DNA of 64,000 nt from Brevundimonas naejangsanensis DSM 23858 (GTDB lineage: Bacteria; Pseudomonadota; Alphaproteobacteria; Caulobacterales; Caulobacteraceae): assembly GCF_000421705.1 (NCBI RefSeq), contig NZ_ATXN01000005.1, positions 124,001 through 188,000 on the forward strand, written 5' to 3'. The translations under genes and the position numbers were made by a program. Under the pieces are notes generated by a model that was not told where the DNA came from, did not search any database, and saw only the letters and a program-made list of their open reading frames with translations. Of this stretch, positions 1-8,571 are shown one piece after another; the first letter of the stretch is position 1; the number at the start of each line of letters is the position of its first letter.

Positions 1-151
1 CGTGATCGTGGCCTTCGTGGTCTTCCTGATGGTCAAGATGGTCAACAAGCTGCGCCGCGAGCAGCCCGCCGAGCCTGAGGCGCCCGCTGCGCCGACGCCG
101 ACCGAGGCCCTGCTGGCCGAAATCCGCGATGAACTGAAGGCGCGCTCCTAA
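1..151 (+). CDS. mscL: Large-conductance mechanosensitive channel MscL, C-terminal fragment
   Basis: Only the last 49 codons are in the window (reading frame begins at base 2, stop TAA at 149-151). The fragment shows the end of a hydrophobic helix ([17 protein letters not shown]), a basic patch, a Pro/Ala/Glu linker and the amphipathic tail LLAEIRDEL. This is the arrangement of MscL TM2 plus its cytoplasmic helix bundle. MscL is an inner-membrane homopentamer that opens under membrane tension to release solutes during hypo-osmotic shock. The 5' part lies upstream, so the start cannot be judged. An intrinsic terminator follows directly. The identification rests on a short but characteristic tail. 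Confidence 0.8.
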   Translation, partial: VIVAFVVFLMVKMVNKLRREQPAEPEAPAAPTPTEALLAEIRDELKARS

Positions 152-165
152 ACGGCGGCGCCTGA

Positions 166-191
166 CGAGGGCCTGAAGAGGCCCTCGTTTC
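166..191 (+). terminator. Intrinsic terminator after mscL
   Basis: A perfect 9-bp stem (CGAGGGCCT / AGGCCCTCG, 166-174 and 179-187) has a 4-nt loop and is followed by TTT. It sits between the mscL stop and the convergent GNAT-like gene, so it may serve both strands. Confidence 0.75.
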
Positions 192-194
192 CAT

Positions 195-1361
195 TCATGC
201 CCGCGCTTCCATCGTTTGAGCGCGCATGGGCGCCGACGCCAGCCGCAGGGCGGCGCTGGCCCGCGCGGGCAGGGGGCGCAGGCAGAAGGAATAGTCGCCG
301 TCATAGGGGGTGGGCCGCCAGCCCGCATCCTGCATCTCGTCGTCGAAGGCGATGTGACAGTGGCCCCAGCCGCCCTCGCGCCAGGCTTTTTGGCCCAGTC
401 GGCCCAAGGCGGCGAGCAGGTCGGGCGACACCACCTGCAGCCGCACCTTGGCGGCTCCCAGCGCAGGCGCCATGCGACGCAGGCCCTCGACCAGCGCCTG
501 GATCGCCGTTGAATCATTGTCCAGCGCGACCAGGTCGATGATCTCCAGGACCGGCGGCTCCAGCGGCGTCTGCTTGTTCAGCATGGCGACGGCGAAGCCT
601 GTCAGTCGCCCTCCGTCGCGATAGGCCAGACACAGCGGGGGCACCGTCAGATCGGGGTCCGACAGCCGCCAGCGCATGATGTCCGGACTGCGGTCCGCCG
701 TCAGCCGCCCCTCGGCGCGCAGGGCCGTCCAGAAACGGGCGTAGTCCGAGCGTTCCGAGAGGTCGGGGCTGAGGCTTACCCCGCCAGGCAGGCGGCTCTC
801 AGCCTGACGCAGACGGCGCTCGCCGCTCAGCCGGGGCAGGGGCGACAGTTGTTCGCCCAGCAGGCGGGCCAGGGCCGGGGCGCGGTCCACGACCTCTCGC
901 AGGCCCCGTCCGTACAGGCAGGCGACCGGGTCGATCAGCCAGGACAGCTTCAGCGTGTGGGTGTTCGGCGGCCAGGGAACCATGCCGTGCCGCTTGTACA
1001 GAGGGCTGGAGCGGGCGTTCGCGTTCAGCGTGTAGCGGGCGAAACAGGCGGGCTGGTCGACGAAGGCGTTGATCAGGGACCGGCTGCGGCCTCGCTGCGC
1101 CGGAGGAACGACGATGGAATAGCCCGTCGCGGCGTGCAGGCGTTGATCGTTCCGCCAGAAGCGCTGGATGAAGTTGCCGACGAAGGCCTGAGGCCCGGCG
1201 CCATGGTCGATCACCCAGCCGTGCGGAGCCTCGATCTCGGCCGAGGCCGGATTCGCCATCAACCAGCGCCAGCCCGCCGCCGACCGCTCCGGCCACCACA
1301 CGCTGCGGTGCAGTCGATTGACGGCCTCGAGATCGCTCTCGTTAAACGGGCGCAACGACAT
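195..1361 (-). CDS. GNAT-like acetyltransferase family protein
   Basis: A 388-residue protein beginning MSLRPFNESDLEAV. This opening (basic residue, then E/D-x-D followed by a helix) is typical of GNAT N-acetyltransferases, which move an acetyl or acyl group from CoA to an amine. The middle segment AATGYSIVVPPAQRGRS fits the acceptor strand and CoA-loop region, although the Q/R-x-x-G-x-G/A motif is degenerate. The rest looks like a second GNAT-like half. The start at 1361 is preferred over an in-frame ATG at 1406 because TGAGGAGA lies about 9 nt upstream of it. The gene is monocistronic and convergent with mscL. The substrate cannot be deduced. Confidence 0.6.
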   Translation of the reverse strand: MSLRPFNESDLEAVNRLHRSVWWPERSAAGWRWLMANPASAEIEAPHGWVIDHGAGPQAFVGNFIQRFWRNDQRLHAATGYSIVVPPAQRGRSRSLINAFVDQPACFARYTLNANARSSPLYKRHGMVPWPPNTHTLKLSWLIDPVACLYGRGLREVVDRAPALARLLGEQLSPLPRLSGERRLRQAESRLPGGVSLSPDLSERSDYARFWTALRAEGRLTADRSPDIMRWRLSDPDLTVPPLCLAYRDGGRLTGFAVAMLNKQTPLEPPVLEIIDLVALDNDSTAIQALVEGLRRMAPALGAAKVRLQVVSPDLLAALGRLGQKAWREGGWGHCHIAFDDEMQDAGWRPTPYDGDYSFCLRPLPARASAALRLASAPMRAQTMEARA

Positions 1362-1711
1362 GTCTGTTCGAGTCTCCTCAGCCGCATCTCGGCGTTCGGA
1401 GAGCATTCGCGAAATATGTGTAGAATGATCTAACTACCCCCAAAACGCGAACCTTGCGACGATCAGGCGCCCCTTGGCGGCCTGGATTTGGCCGTTAACG
1501 CTTGTTTGCAATCCGTGACCGTGCTGTTTCTGATCGCTTCCACGCCCGTCGGGGGCGTCAGACAATGGAGCTTGCCGTTGAGCACGACGGACGGAGGGGG
1601 CGCGCGACTTGCGCGCCGGCCCGGCACTCGAGGGGGCGACGCCCTGGCGATGGCCCAGACGGTGACTGTGAATGAAGCGACGTCGATCATGATCTGCGCG
1701 GGGGCCCAGGC
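1362..1711. other. Intergenic region between divergent GNAT-like and POT genes
   Basis: About 350 bases hold the leader of the GNAT-like gene (AT-richer stretch near 1405-1445) and the upstream region of the peptide transporter. An open frame at 1488-1715 has no family features and overlaps the transporter start, so I do not call it. No clear operator, riboswitch or RNA gene was seen. Confidence 0.4.
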
Positions 1712-3562
1712 ATGAACATCGTCATCGCCATCGGTCTGATCATCACCCTGGTCACGGGCGTGCCCGTGCTGATGCAGATCCTGAAAAATCACCCGCGCGG
1801 ACTGATCATCCTGTTCTTCGCGGAAATGTGGGAACGCTTCTCCTACTATGGGATGCGCGGCATCCTGATCTTCTTCCTGACACAGCACTTCCTGTTCAAC
1901 GACGCCCAGGCCGGTTCGGCCTATGGCTCGTACACCTCGCTGGTCTACCTGCTGCCGCTGCTGGGCGGGATGATGGCCGACCGCTTCATCGGCACGCGCA
2001 AGGCCGTAGCCTTCGGCGCCCTGCTGCTGGTCGCCGGTCACGGCATGATGGCCTTCGAAGGTCGTCCCGCCACCGAAACCCTGACCTATCAGGGCGCGAC
2101 CTATGAAATCTCGGCCGAGGGCCGCGGCGCCGCCCGCGACGTCGGCCTGATGGTCAACGGACAGAAATACGCCTTCGCTCCGGTCGAGAATGGCCTGGCG
2201 ATCAGGGACCTGCCGCAGGACGCGCCGATTCCGGCCGTGCTGCCGACCGGCGACTACAAAATCGACGTGACCCGCGATCTGGCGGGCATCAACGTCTTCT
2301 ACCTGGCGATCGCCCTGATCATCATGGGCGTGGGCTATCTGAAGCCGAACATCTCCACCATCGTGGGGCAACTGTATCCTGACGGCGACCCGCGCCGGGA
2401 TTCGGGCTTCACCCTCTACTACTACGGCATCAACCTGGGGGCCTTCTGGGCCGCGGTGCTGTGCGGTTATCTGGGCCAGACGGTCGGCTGGTGGGCGGGC
2501 TTCGGCCTGGCCGGCGTCGGCATGGCGCTGGGCTGGGTCGTCTTCGTCCTGGGCAAGCCGCTGCTGCAGGGCAAGGGCGAGCCGCCGGTCGAGGGCGAGC
2601 TCAAGAAGCCCTTCCTGGGCCCGTTGAACCGCGAGTGGTCGATCTATCTGCTCAGCATTCTGGGCGTCGGCGTGGTGTGGTTCATGGTTCAGCGCAACGC
2701 CCTGGTGGGCTGGGTGCTGGGCGCCGCGACCATCGCGTCGCTGGCCTTCATCGCCTACATCATCGTCAAGGTCTGCGAGAACCGCATCCAGCGCGAGCGC
2801 ATGATGCTGGCGGTGGTGCTGATCTTCGGCTCGGTGGTCTTCTTCACCCTGTTCGAACAGGCCGGCACCTCGCTGAACCTGTTCGCTGACCGTAACGTCG
2901 ACCTCAGCCTGACGCCGACGGCGGTGCAGTTCCTGGGCGTCACCATCGGCACCCCGGCCCAACTGGCGGCGGCGGGCATCACGCCCACCGGCTTCTGGAT
3001 CGACGCCACGGTGACGGCGGCGCAGACCCAGTCGTTCAACGCCGGCTTCATCCTGATCTTCGCGCCGATCATGGCGGCCCTGTGGGCCTTCCTGGGCAAG
3101 CGCAACATGGATCCGAACCCGGTGCTGAAGTTCGGTCTCGGCCTGCTGCAGGTCGGCCTGGGCTTCATGATCGTGGTGTGGGGCGCCGGGATGGCCGACT
3201 CGGCCTTCCAGATGCCGATCCTGCTGCTGGGCCTGCTCTACATGTTCCACACCCTGGGCGAGCTGTTCCTGTCGCCGGTGGGCCTGTCGGAGATCACCAA
3301 GCTGTCGCTGGCCAAGGTGGTCAGCTTCATGATGGCCGTGTGGTTCCTGGCCTCGTCCATCGCCCAGTACGTCGGCGGCTGGATCGCCGGTCTGGCCGGG
3401 ACCGAAACGGTCGGCGGCCAGGTGCTGGACCCCGGCGCCGCCCTGCGCACCTCGCTGGAGGTGTTCGGCATGCTGGGCGTGTGGGGCATGGGCATCGGCG
3501 TCGGCTTCATCGTCCTCAGCTTCTTCATCAAGGGCTGGTCGCACGAAAAGGCGCCGCACTAA
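1712..3562 (+). CDS. POT/PTR2-family proton-dependent oligopeptide transporter
   Basis: A 616-residue inner-membrane protein of the proton-coupled oligopeptide transporter family within the major facilitator superfamily, importing di- and tripeptides with protons. Family motifs are clear: EMWERFSYYGMRGIL (ExxERFxYYG) in the first helix region and FTLYYYGINLGAF, the PTR2 signature, near residue 235. At least 12 hydrophobic segments are visible. It is longer than a minimal POT because a mainly hydrophilic segment of about 80 residues (roughly 118-195) is inserted between early helices, and a second hydrophilic loop lies near residues 390-440. The ATG at 1712 follows a G-rich stretch. A double hairpin terminator ends the unit. 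Confidence 0.88.
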   Translation: MNIVIAIGLIITLVTGVPVLMQILKNHPRGLIILFFAEMWERFSYYGMRGILIFFLTQHFLFNDAQAGSAYGSYTSLVYLLPLLGGMMADRFIGTRKAVAFGALLLVAGHGMMAFEGRPATETLTYQGATYEISAEGRGAARDVGLMVNGQKYAFAPVENGLAIRDLPQDAPIPAVLPTGDYKIDVTRDLAGINVFYLAIALIIMGVGYLKPNISTIVGQLYPDGDPRRDSGFTLYYYGINLGAFWAAVLCGYLGQTVGWWAGFGLAGVGMALGWVVFVLGKPLLQGKGEPPVEGELKKPFLGPLNREWSIYLLSILGVGVVWFMVQRNALVGWVLGAATIASLAFIAYIIVKVCENRIQRERMMLAVVLIFGSVVFFTLFEQAGTSLNLFADRNVDLSLTPTAVQFLGVTIGTPAQLAAAGITPTGFWIDATVTAAQTQSFNAGFILIFAPIMAALWAFLGKRNMDPNPVLKFGLGLLQVGLGFMIVVWGAGMADSAFQMPILLLGLLYMFHTLGELFLSPVGLSEITKLSLAKVVSFMMAVWFLASSIAQYVGGWIAGLAGTETVGGQVLDPGAALRTSLEVFGMLGVWGMGIGVGFIVLSFFIKGWSHEKAPH

Positions 3563-3578
3563 GCGTCCATGAGTAAAA

Positions 3579-3656
3579 AGCCGGTCCTGCGTTCGCGCGC
3601 CGGACCGGCTGACCATCAAAGGAAAGGGCGGCGCCTCGCAGGAGGCGCCGCCCTTT
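3579..3656. terminator. Tandem hairpin, bidirectional terminator
   Basis: Two adjacent perfect stems lie between convergent genes: AGCCGGTCC/GGACCGGCT (3579-3587, 3602-3610), and a longer AAAGGGCGGCGCCTC/GAGGCGCCGCCCTTT (about 3623-3656). The second has A-rich and T-rich flanks on either side, so it can end the transporter transcript and also the receptor transcript from the other strand. Confidence 0.8.
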
Positions 3657-3710
3657 TCAGTTGTCCGGGGAAAGGCCCCGGCTGGCTCCGGGGCGCGTGG
3701 TTTCAGTTCC

Positions 3711-5762
3711 TCAGAAAGTCTTGCGCAGGCGGATCTGATAGAAGGTGCGCGGGTCGATGAAGCGGTTCTCGACAAAGGCGATCGGCCGCGTCTCGCGATC
3801 AGCGAACTGGGTGAGCTGGACGTTGAAGTCGTCCCAGATGTTGATCTGGGCGCGGATCGACAGGGTCGGCGTCGGCTTATACTCGCCCCACAGCTCATAG
3901 TAGTCGTGACCGCGCCAGCCCGAGATCTGGTCCGGCCGATAGTTGTTCTGGCCCAGCAGGGGAATCCAGGCGCCGCCCCACTGCACCTTCCACCGCGTGA
4001 TGTCCTGCTGGAAGGTGATGGTCGCCTGACTGGCGCGGACGCCGGAGATGGGGCGGATCTCGCCGGTGGTCGGGTCGGTGACTTCGGTGTGGTTCCAGGT
4101 GTTGCGGAAGCCGAACTTGCCGCCCGAGACCCCCAGTTTGTCGGTTGGAATGGTGACGTTCAGCACCAGCTGGTCCAGCGTCCCGTCGCCGATATTGCCC
4201 ACGGCGGCGTAACCGCCTTCCAAGGGGATGACGTCGATGGCGTCGGTGATCTCGTCATGGCGCAGGCCGATGCTGACGACGCCTTCGCCCCAGAAACGCT
4301 TCTCATAGGTCAGTTCGGCGACCCAGCGCGATTCGGGATGCAGGTTCACATTGCCGCCGAAGACATTGCCGTCGGCGAACTCGGCCGAGGCGGCGAAGTC
4401 GCTGAAGTCCAACTGACCGACGGTACGCTCCAGCCGCAGGCGCAGCTGGTTGTTGGCCGCCGGGGTCCAGGTGGCCAGCAGGCGCGGCTTGGCGAAGAAG
4501 AAGCTCTTTTCCTGATCAGCGTCGCCGGACTGGCTGATCGTCGAGGATTCCAGCCGCAGGCCGCTTTCCAGCGTCCATTTCGGGTTGATGCGCCAGGTCG
4601 CCTTGCCGAACAGTTCGCCGCGCGTCTCCTCGACCTTGACCGAGGCGGAGGGCAGGGGCTCCTCGACGCCGTCGATGGAATAGGCCTGGTCGCGCTGCAT
4701 CATGTTGTAGGCGATTTCGCCGCCCGCCTCGAAATCCATCGACGGGGTCCGCTCATAGCGCACCAGGCCGCGCAGGATGGTTTCGGATGACTTGCCGTCA
4801 GAACTGAACAGTTGTTCCGGGCTCTGGACGTCAACCACCCGGCCGCGTGAGACCGAGGCCGAGTCATAGTCGCCGAACTCATGGATGAAGCGGGTTTCCA
4901 GCTTCAGCTTCTCGGACAGGGGGCGGGTGTAGACGACGCCGAACTCGCCGCTGTGGCTGTCTTCGTCATACAGGCTTTCGCGCAGCACGCCGGGCGCGGT
5001 CTGGCGGTTGATGTTGTGCCAGTCGTTGATCCCATAACGCGCCGTCAGATCGACCTTGCCGCCCAGGAAAGGACTGGAGAAGTTGCCACGGATCGAGTTC
5101 CCGCCGCCGTAGCCGTCGTTGTAGTAATCCTCGGCGCGCAGGGTCTCTCCGTTCGGGCCGACCCGGCGCAGCGGACCGGCGCCGTTGGAGTCGCTCATGG
5201 AGATGCCGTCGCTCAGGGTCACGCCCCAGGTGCGGTCGCCCTTGCGCTCGGTGAACTGATAGGAGCCGCCGAACAGGTCCTGGCCGCCCTCGAACAGATT
5301 GGCGTTGAAGGTGGCGATGTGCTCGCGGCTGACCGTGTTCTTCAGAATGACGTTGGCGACGACGGAATAGCCCTGCATCTCGATGCCCGGCGCCCCGCCC
5401 CGGATCAGTTCGATACGCTCGACCTGGCTGGCCACGGTGCGCGCCAGGACGTTGGAGCCGGTGTCGTTCTTGGAAGCCGGGCGCGCGCCGTTGATCAGGA
5501 CGTTGCCGACCGCGCCCTCAAAGCCGCGCGCTCCGTCGCCGTCGTTGACCGAGAAACCGGGCACCCGGTTGACCATGTCCAGCGCCGTGTTGGGGCGCGC
5601 GTCGACGAAGAAGTCAGGGGTGAAGATCAGCACGGCCTGATCGCCGGCGACGGCAGTCTGGCGGGCGGGGGCGTCGGCCTTCTCGGCGGCCAGGGCGACG
5701 GCCGGCGCGGCGGCGCTCAGCAGCATGGCGGTGGTGGCCAGCAGGGCGCTTTTGGTGTTCAT
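3711..5762 (-). CDS. TonB-dependent outer-membrane receptor
   Basis: A 683-residue outer-membrane active transporter with a Sec signal peptide (about residues 1-25, cleavage near ALA-AEK). A plug domain follows (about 45-165, with GFSVNDGDGARGFEGAVGNVLINGARP and the IELIRGGAP segment), then a long beta-barrel of alternating aromatic strands ending in the C-terminal RLRKTF. The terminal Phe is the usual outer-membrane insertion signal. Substrate uptake would be driven by TonB-ExbB-ExbD. I could not find a convincing TonB box after the signal peptide. A box-like EVVVTARR occurs instead in the divergent neighbour at 5905. The substrate is unknown. Confidence 0.88.
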   Translation of the reverse strand: MNTKSALLATTAMLLSAAAPAVALAAEKADAPARQTAVAGDQAVLIFTPDFFVDARPNTALDMVNRVPGFSVNDGDGARGFEGAVGNVLINGARPASKNDTGSNVLARTVASQVERIELIRGGAPGIEMQGYSVVANVILKNTVSREHIATFNANLFEGGQDLFGGSYQFTERKGDRTWGVTLSDGISMSDSNGAGPLRRVGPNGETLRAEDYYNDGYGGGNSIRGNFSSPFLGGKVDLTARYGINDWHNINRQTAPGVLRESLYDEDSHSGEFGVVYTRPLSEKLKLETRFIHEFGDYDSASVSRGRVVDVQSPEQLFSSDGKSSETILRGLVRYERTPSMDFEAGGEIAYNMMQRDQAYSIDGVEEPLPSASVKVEETRGELFGKATWRINPKWTLESGLRLESSTISQSGDADQEKSFFFAKPRLLATWTPAANNQLRLRLERTVGQLDFSDFAASAEFADGNVFGGNVNLHPESRWVAELTYEKRFWGEGVVSIGLRHDEITDAIDVIPLEGGYAAVGNIGDGTLDQLVLNVTIPTDKLGVSGGKFGFRNTWNHTEVTDPTTGEIRPISGVRASQATITFQQDITRWKVQWGGAWIPLLGQNNYRPDQISGWRGHDYYELWGEYKPTPTLSIRAQINIWDDFNVQLTQFADRETRPIAFVENRFIDPRTFYQIRLRKTF

Positions 5763-5904
5763 TTTTCCTCTCCCTCGGTGTCGGCAGAGGTGTGGACGGC
5801 GCGTGTTACGATCTCCAGTTACAAGCGGGACAGGTGGATTAAATCGTGGACATCATTACGGAATAGTCACGTGCGGCGGCTTTTGAAGACTTTAGAATGA
5901 CCGG

Positions 5905-6876
5905 ATGAAAGCTCGTCTTGCTCCCATCGTCCTGTCGACTTTTCTGGCGCTGTCCGTCGCGCCGGCTTCGGTTCTGGCCGCCCAGAACCAGAACGAGGCG
6001 CCGACCCGTCTGGACGAGGTGGTGGTCACTGCGCGGCGGGCGGGCGCGCCGATGTGGACGATCAGGCGCGACGGCGAAGGGGTGATGGTTCTGGTCGGCG
6101 CGATCGAGGAGGCGCCGCGCGGGTTCGAATGGCGGCCGCAGGCGCTGGAGGAGGCGGCGGCCCGCGCCGACCGCATCCTGTTCCCTCAACGGGGCCGAGC
6201 TTCGCCTGCCGACGTGCTGCGGTTGATGTGGCGCATCCGCACCATCGGCTGGCTGCCGGAGGGGACGACGACGGCCGATTACCTGACGCCCGAGGATCAG
6301 GAGCGGCTCGAGGCCCTGATGACGGGGGAAAAGACCGACCAGTGGCGGCGGTACAGCCTGTTGCTGCTGGCCATTGATCTGTTCAAGAACAAGGCGGGCG
6401 AGACGGACGCCCGGTCCGTCGGCGCCGACGACGCCGTGCGTCGCGCCGCGCGCCAGGCGCGTGTGCCGATCCGTTCGATCGGCGTGGTGCGCGGCGCCGA
6501 TCTGATCGAGGGCCTGATTTCCGCCCCGCCTGAGACGCACCGCGAATGCCTGCGCGCCGCCCTGTCGGCCGCCGAGCTGGGGCCGGACGCCCTGCGTCTG
6601 CGCGCCGAGGCCTGGCGCGCGCTGAGGGTGGCCGAGGTGCTGGCCTCGCCGGTGGATCAGGCGGTGGATCGGTGCTGGCCGTGGGGCGACCCGCAGATCG
6701 GGTCGCAACTGCGCACGGAATGGACCGAGGCGGTCACCCAGGCGGTCAGCCAGCCGGGCCTGACGCTGGCGGTCGCGCCGCTGCGCCGTCTGGCCGAGCC
6801 AGGCGGGGTGCTGGACCTGCTGGAGGCGCAGGGCTTTGAGGTCGACGGTCCCGAGTGGAAGCCCGCTGCACCTTAG
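5905..6876 (+). CDS. TraB/GumN family protein, exported, with TonB-box-like N terminus
   Basis: A 323-residue protein with a signal peptide (about 1-25, cleavage near VLA-AQN). The mature part begins the TraB/GumN fold at GAPMWTIRRDGEGVMVLVGAI, the usual opening in which a tryptophan strand leads into a G-x-I/H element, followed by helices with EAAARADRILFP. TraB/GumN proteins are thought to be related to Tiki-type metalloproteases. The expected histidine after the G-[ST]-[IV] element is not present here (VGAIEEAP), so activity is doubtful. Residues 38-45 read EVVVTARR, like a TonB box. The gene is divergent from the TonB receptor and convergent with tldD, with only 13 bases between stops. 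The ATG at 5905 has a weak ribosome binding site. Confidence 0.75.
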   Translation: MKARLAPIVLSTFLALSVAPASVLAAQNQNEAPTRLDEVVVTARRAGAPMWTIRRDGEGVMVLVGAIEEAPRGFEWRPQALEEAAARADRILFPQRGRASPADVLRLMWRIRTIGWLPEGTTTADYLTPEDQERLEALMTGEKTDQWRRYSLLLLAIDLFKNKAGETDARSVGADDAVRRAARQARVPIRSIGVVRGADLIEGLISAPPETHRECLRAALSAAELGPDALRLRAEAWRALRVAEVLASPVDQAVDRCWPWGDPQIGSQLRTEWTEAVTQAVSQPGLTLAVAPLRRLAEPGGVLDLLEAQGFEVDGPEWKPAAP

Positions 6877-6889
6877 ACAGGAGCGCCCC

Positions 6890-8320
6890 CTAGACCGCCG
6901 TGCCGCCGACTGTCAGGCCGCCGATCTTGAGGCTTGGCTGGCCGATGCCGACGGGGACGCCCTGACCGGCCTTGCCGCAGGTGCCGACGCCGGGGTCGAA
7001 GGCGAAGTCGTCGCCGATCATCTGGATCTGGGTCAGGGCCGTGGCGCCGTCGCCTATCAGGGTGGCGCCGCGCACCGGGGCGGTGATCCTGCCGTCCTCG
7101 ATCAGATAGGCCTCGGTGCACTGGAAGACGAACTTGCCGTTGGTGATGTCCACCTGACCGCCGCCGAAGTTGGCCGCGTAGAGGCCGCGCTTGGTCGAGG
7201 CGATCATGTCGGCCTGGCTGTCCTTGCCGCCTTCCATGAAGGTGTTGGTCATGCGCGGCATGGGCGTGTGGGCGAAGGACTGGCGGCGGCCGTTGCCGGT
7301 GGCGTTCGCGCCCAGCTGACGCGCCGACAGCCGGTCGTGCATCAGGCCGACCATGATCCCGTCCTCGATCAGCACGGTGCGCGAGGTCGGGGTGCCTTCG
7401 TCGTCGAACGACAGGGAGCCGCGACGCCCGGCGATTGAGCCGTCGTCCACGACCGTCACGCCCGGCGCGGCGACCCGCTTGCCCATCATGCCGGTAAAGA
7501 CCGACGAACCCTTGCGGTGGAAGTCGCCCTCGAAGCCGTGCCCCACGGCTTCGTGCAGCAGGACGCCGGGCCAGCCCGCGCCCAGCACCACGTCCATCTC
7601 GCCCGCCGGGCAGTCGACGGCCTCCAGATTGACCAGGGCCTGACGCAGGGCCTCGTCCACCTGGGCCTGCCAGCGTTCGGGCGCGACCCATTCTTCAAAG
7701 CCCGCGCGGCCGCCCGCGCCGGACGAGGCGCTCTCGCGCTTGCCGTCCTTCTCGACGGTGACGGACACGTTCAACCGGACCAGCGGACGCAGGTCGCTGA
7801 GCAGTCGCCCGTCGCCGCGCAGGATATCGATGGCGCGGCGCTCGCCGACCAGGGAGGCCGAGACCTGCACCACCCGCGGATCGCGGGCGCGGGCCCAGGC
7901 GTCGATCTCGGCCAGCAGGGCGATCTTGTCCGAGAAGGCCGGGGCCAGCAGCGGGTCGACCGGATCATAGAGGCGCTGGTTGGTGTCGCGCGGCGCCTCG
8001 GCGGCGGTTCCGTCATAGCCGCGCTTGGCGAGCGCAGCGCTGTCGGCGGCGCGGCGGATGGCGGCGGAGGAAATCTCATTGGCGTGGGCGTAACCGGCGG
8101 TCTCGCCCGCCACGACGCGCAGGCCGAAGCCTTCCACGGCGTCATAGGAGGCGCCCTTCAGCCGCCCGTCGTCGAAGACCAGGGATTCGCTCTCGGTCTT
8201 TTCGAGGAACAGCTCCCCGTCGTCGGCGCCCGACAGCGCGGTCTGCAGGATCGACAGGGCCTCGTCCGGGGCTACGCCGGCGGCGTCGAGGATGGGGGAG
8301 GGGGAGGCGACGGTGCTCAT
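6890..8320 (-). CDS. tldD: Metalloprotease TldD
   Basis: A 476-residue member of the TldD/PmbA (peptidase U62/M103) family. TldD pairs with TldE/PmbA to cleave unfolded peptides, for example in microcin B17 and CcdA processing, in the cytoplasm. The zinc motif HEAVGHGFEGD (HExxxH) lies near residues 255-262. The glycine-rich C-terminal part (GKAGQGVPVGIGQPSLKIGG) is typical. The frame is open well upstream, but the family N terminus starts at MSTVASP, so I place the start at 8320. No strong Shine-Dalgarno precedes it, and a short or leaderless mRNA is possible. The partner gene pmbA is not in this window. A dispersed repeat lies immediately upstream. Confidence 0.9.
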   Translation of the reverse strand: MSTVASPSPILDAAGVAPDEALSILQTALSGADDGELFLEKTESESLVFDDGRLKGASYDAVEGFGLRVVAGETAGYAHANEISSAAIRRAADSAALAKRGYDGTAAEAPRDTNQRLYDPVDPLLAPAFSDKIALLAEIDAWARARDPRVVQVSASLVGERRAIDILRGDGRLLSDLRPLVRLNVSVTVEKDGKRESASSGAGGRAGFEEWVAPERWQAQVDEALRQALVNLEAVDCPAGEMDVVLGAGWPGVLLHEAVGHGFEGDFHRKGSSVFTGMMGKRVAAPGVTVVDDGSIAGRRGSLSFDDEGTPTSRTVLIEDGIMVGLMHDRLSARQLGANATGNGRRQSFAHTPMPRMTNTFMEGGKDSQADMIASTKRGLYAANFGGGQVDITNGKFVFQCTEAYLIEDGRITAPVRGATLIGDGATALTQIQMIGDDFAFDPGVGTCGKAGQGVPVGIGQPSLKIGGLTVGGTAV

Positions 8321-8369
8321 GGAGGCTAGATAGGGGTTGAGGGGGCTCGCGTCACGGGGGAAGCGGAAA

Positions 8370-8560
8370 CCCTCTCCTGTTGGGAGAGGGCTTGAGCGCA
8401 CGAGAGCGGAGCGATCGTTCTGGCGCGAAAGGGTGAGGGTTCGCGGTTGATGGGTTCGTGCGACGGCTTGCGCCGACGGACGGGACAAGCCCCTCACCCT
8501 TTCGCCTGTTCCAATCGCCTTCGGCTCTTGGAGGCTCAAGCCCTCTCCCGCCGGGAGAGG
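8370..8560. repeat. Nested inverted-repeat element
   Basis: Outer arms: a 15-bp stretch GGGAGAGGGCTTGAG (8382-8396) is exactly complementary to CTCAAGCCCTCTCCC (8535-8549). Inner arms: CGAAAGGGTGAGG (8426-8438) matches CCTCACCCTTTCG (8492-8504). Each outer end is itself a small hairpin (CCCTCTCC...GGAGAGGG). The layout is that of a small non-coding palindromic element between tldD and the DUF2807 gene. Similar CCCTCTCCC hairpins occur elsewhere in the window. Confidence 0.75.
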
Positions 8561-8571
8561 GGGAGCGTTTG

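Noticed and set aside
1488..1715. 75-codon frame before the peptide transporter
   Set aside because: Overlaps the transporter start by four bases, but there is no ribosome site, no family and the composition changes abruptly along it.
1463..3898. 811-codon minus-strand open frame
   Set aside because: Antisense to the POT transporter; His/Gln/Arg-rich without any recognisable fold.
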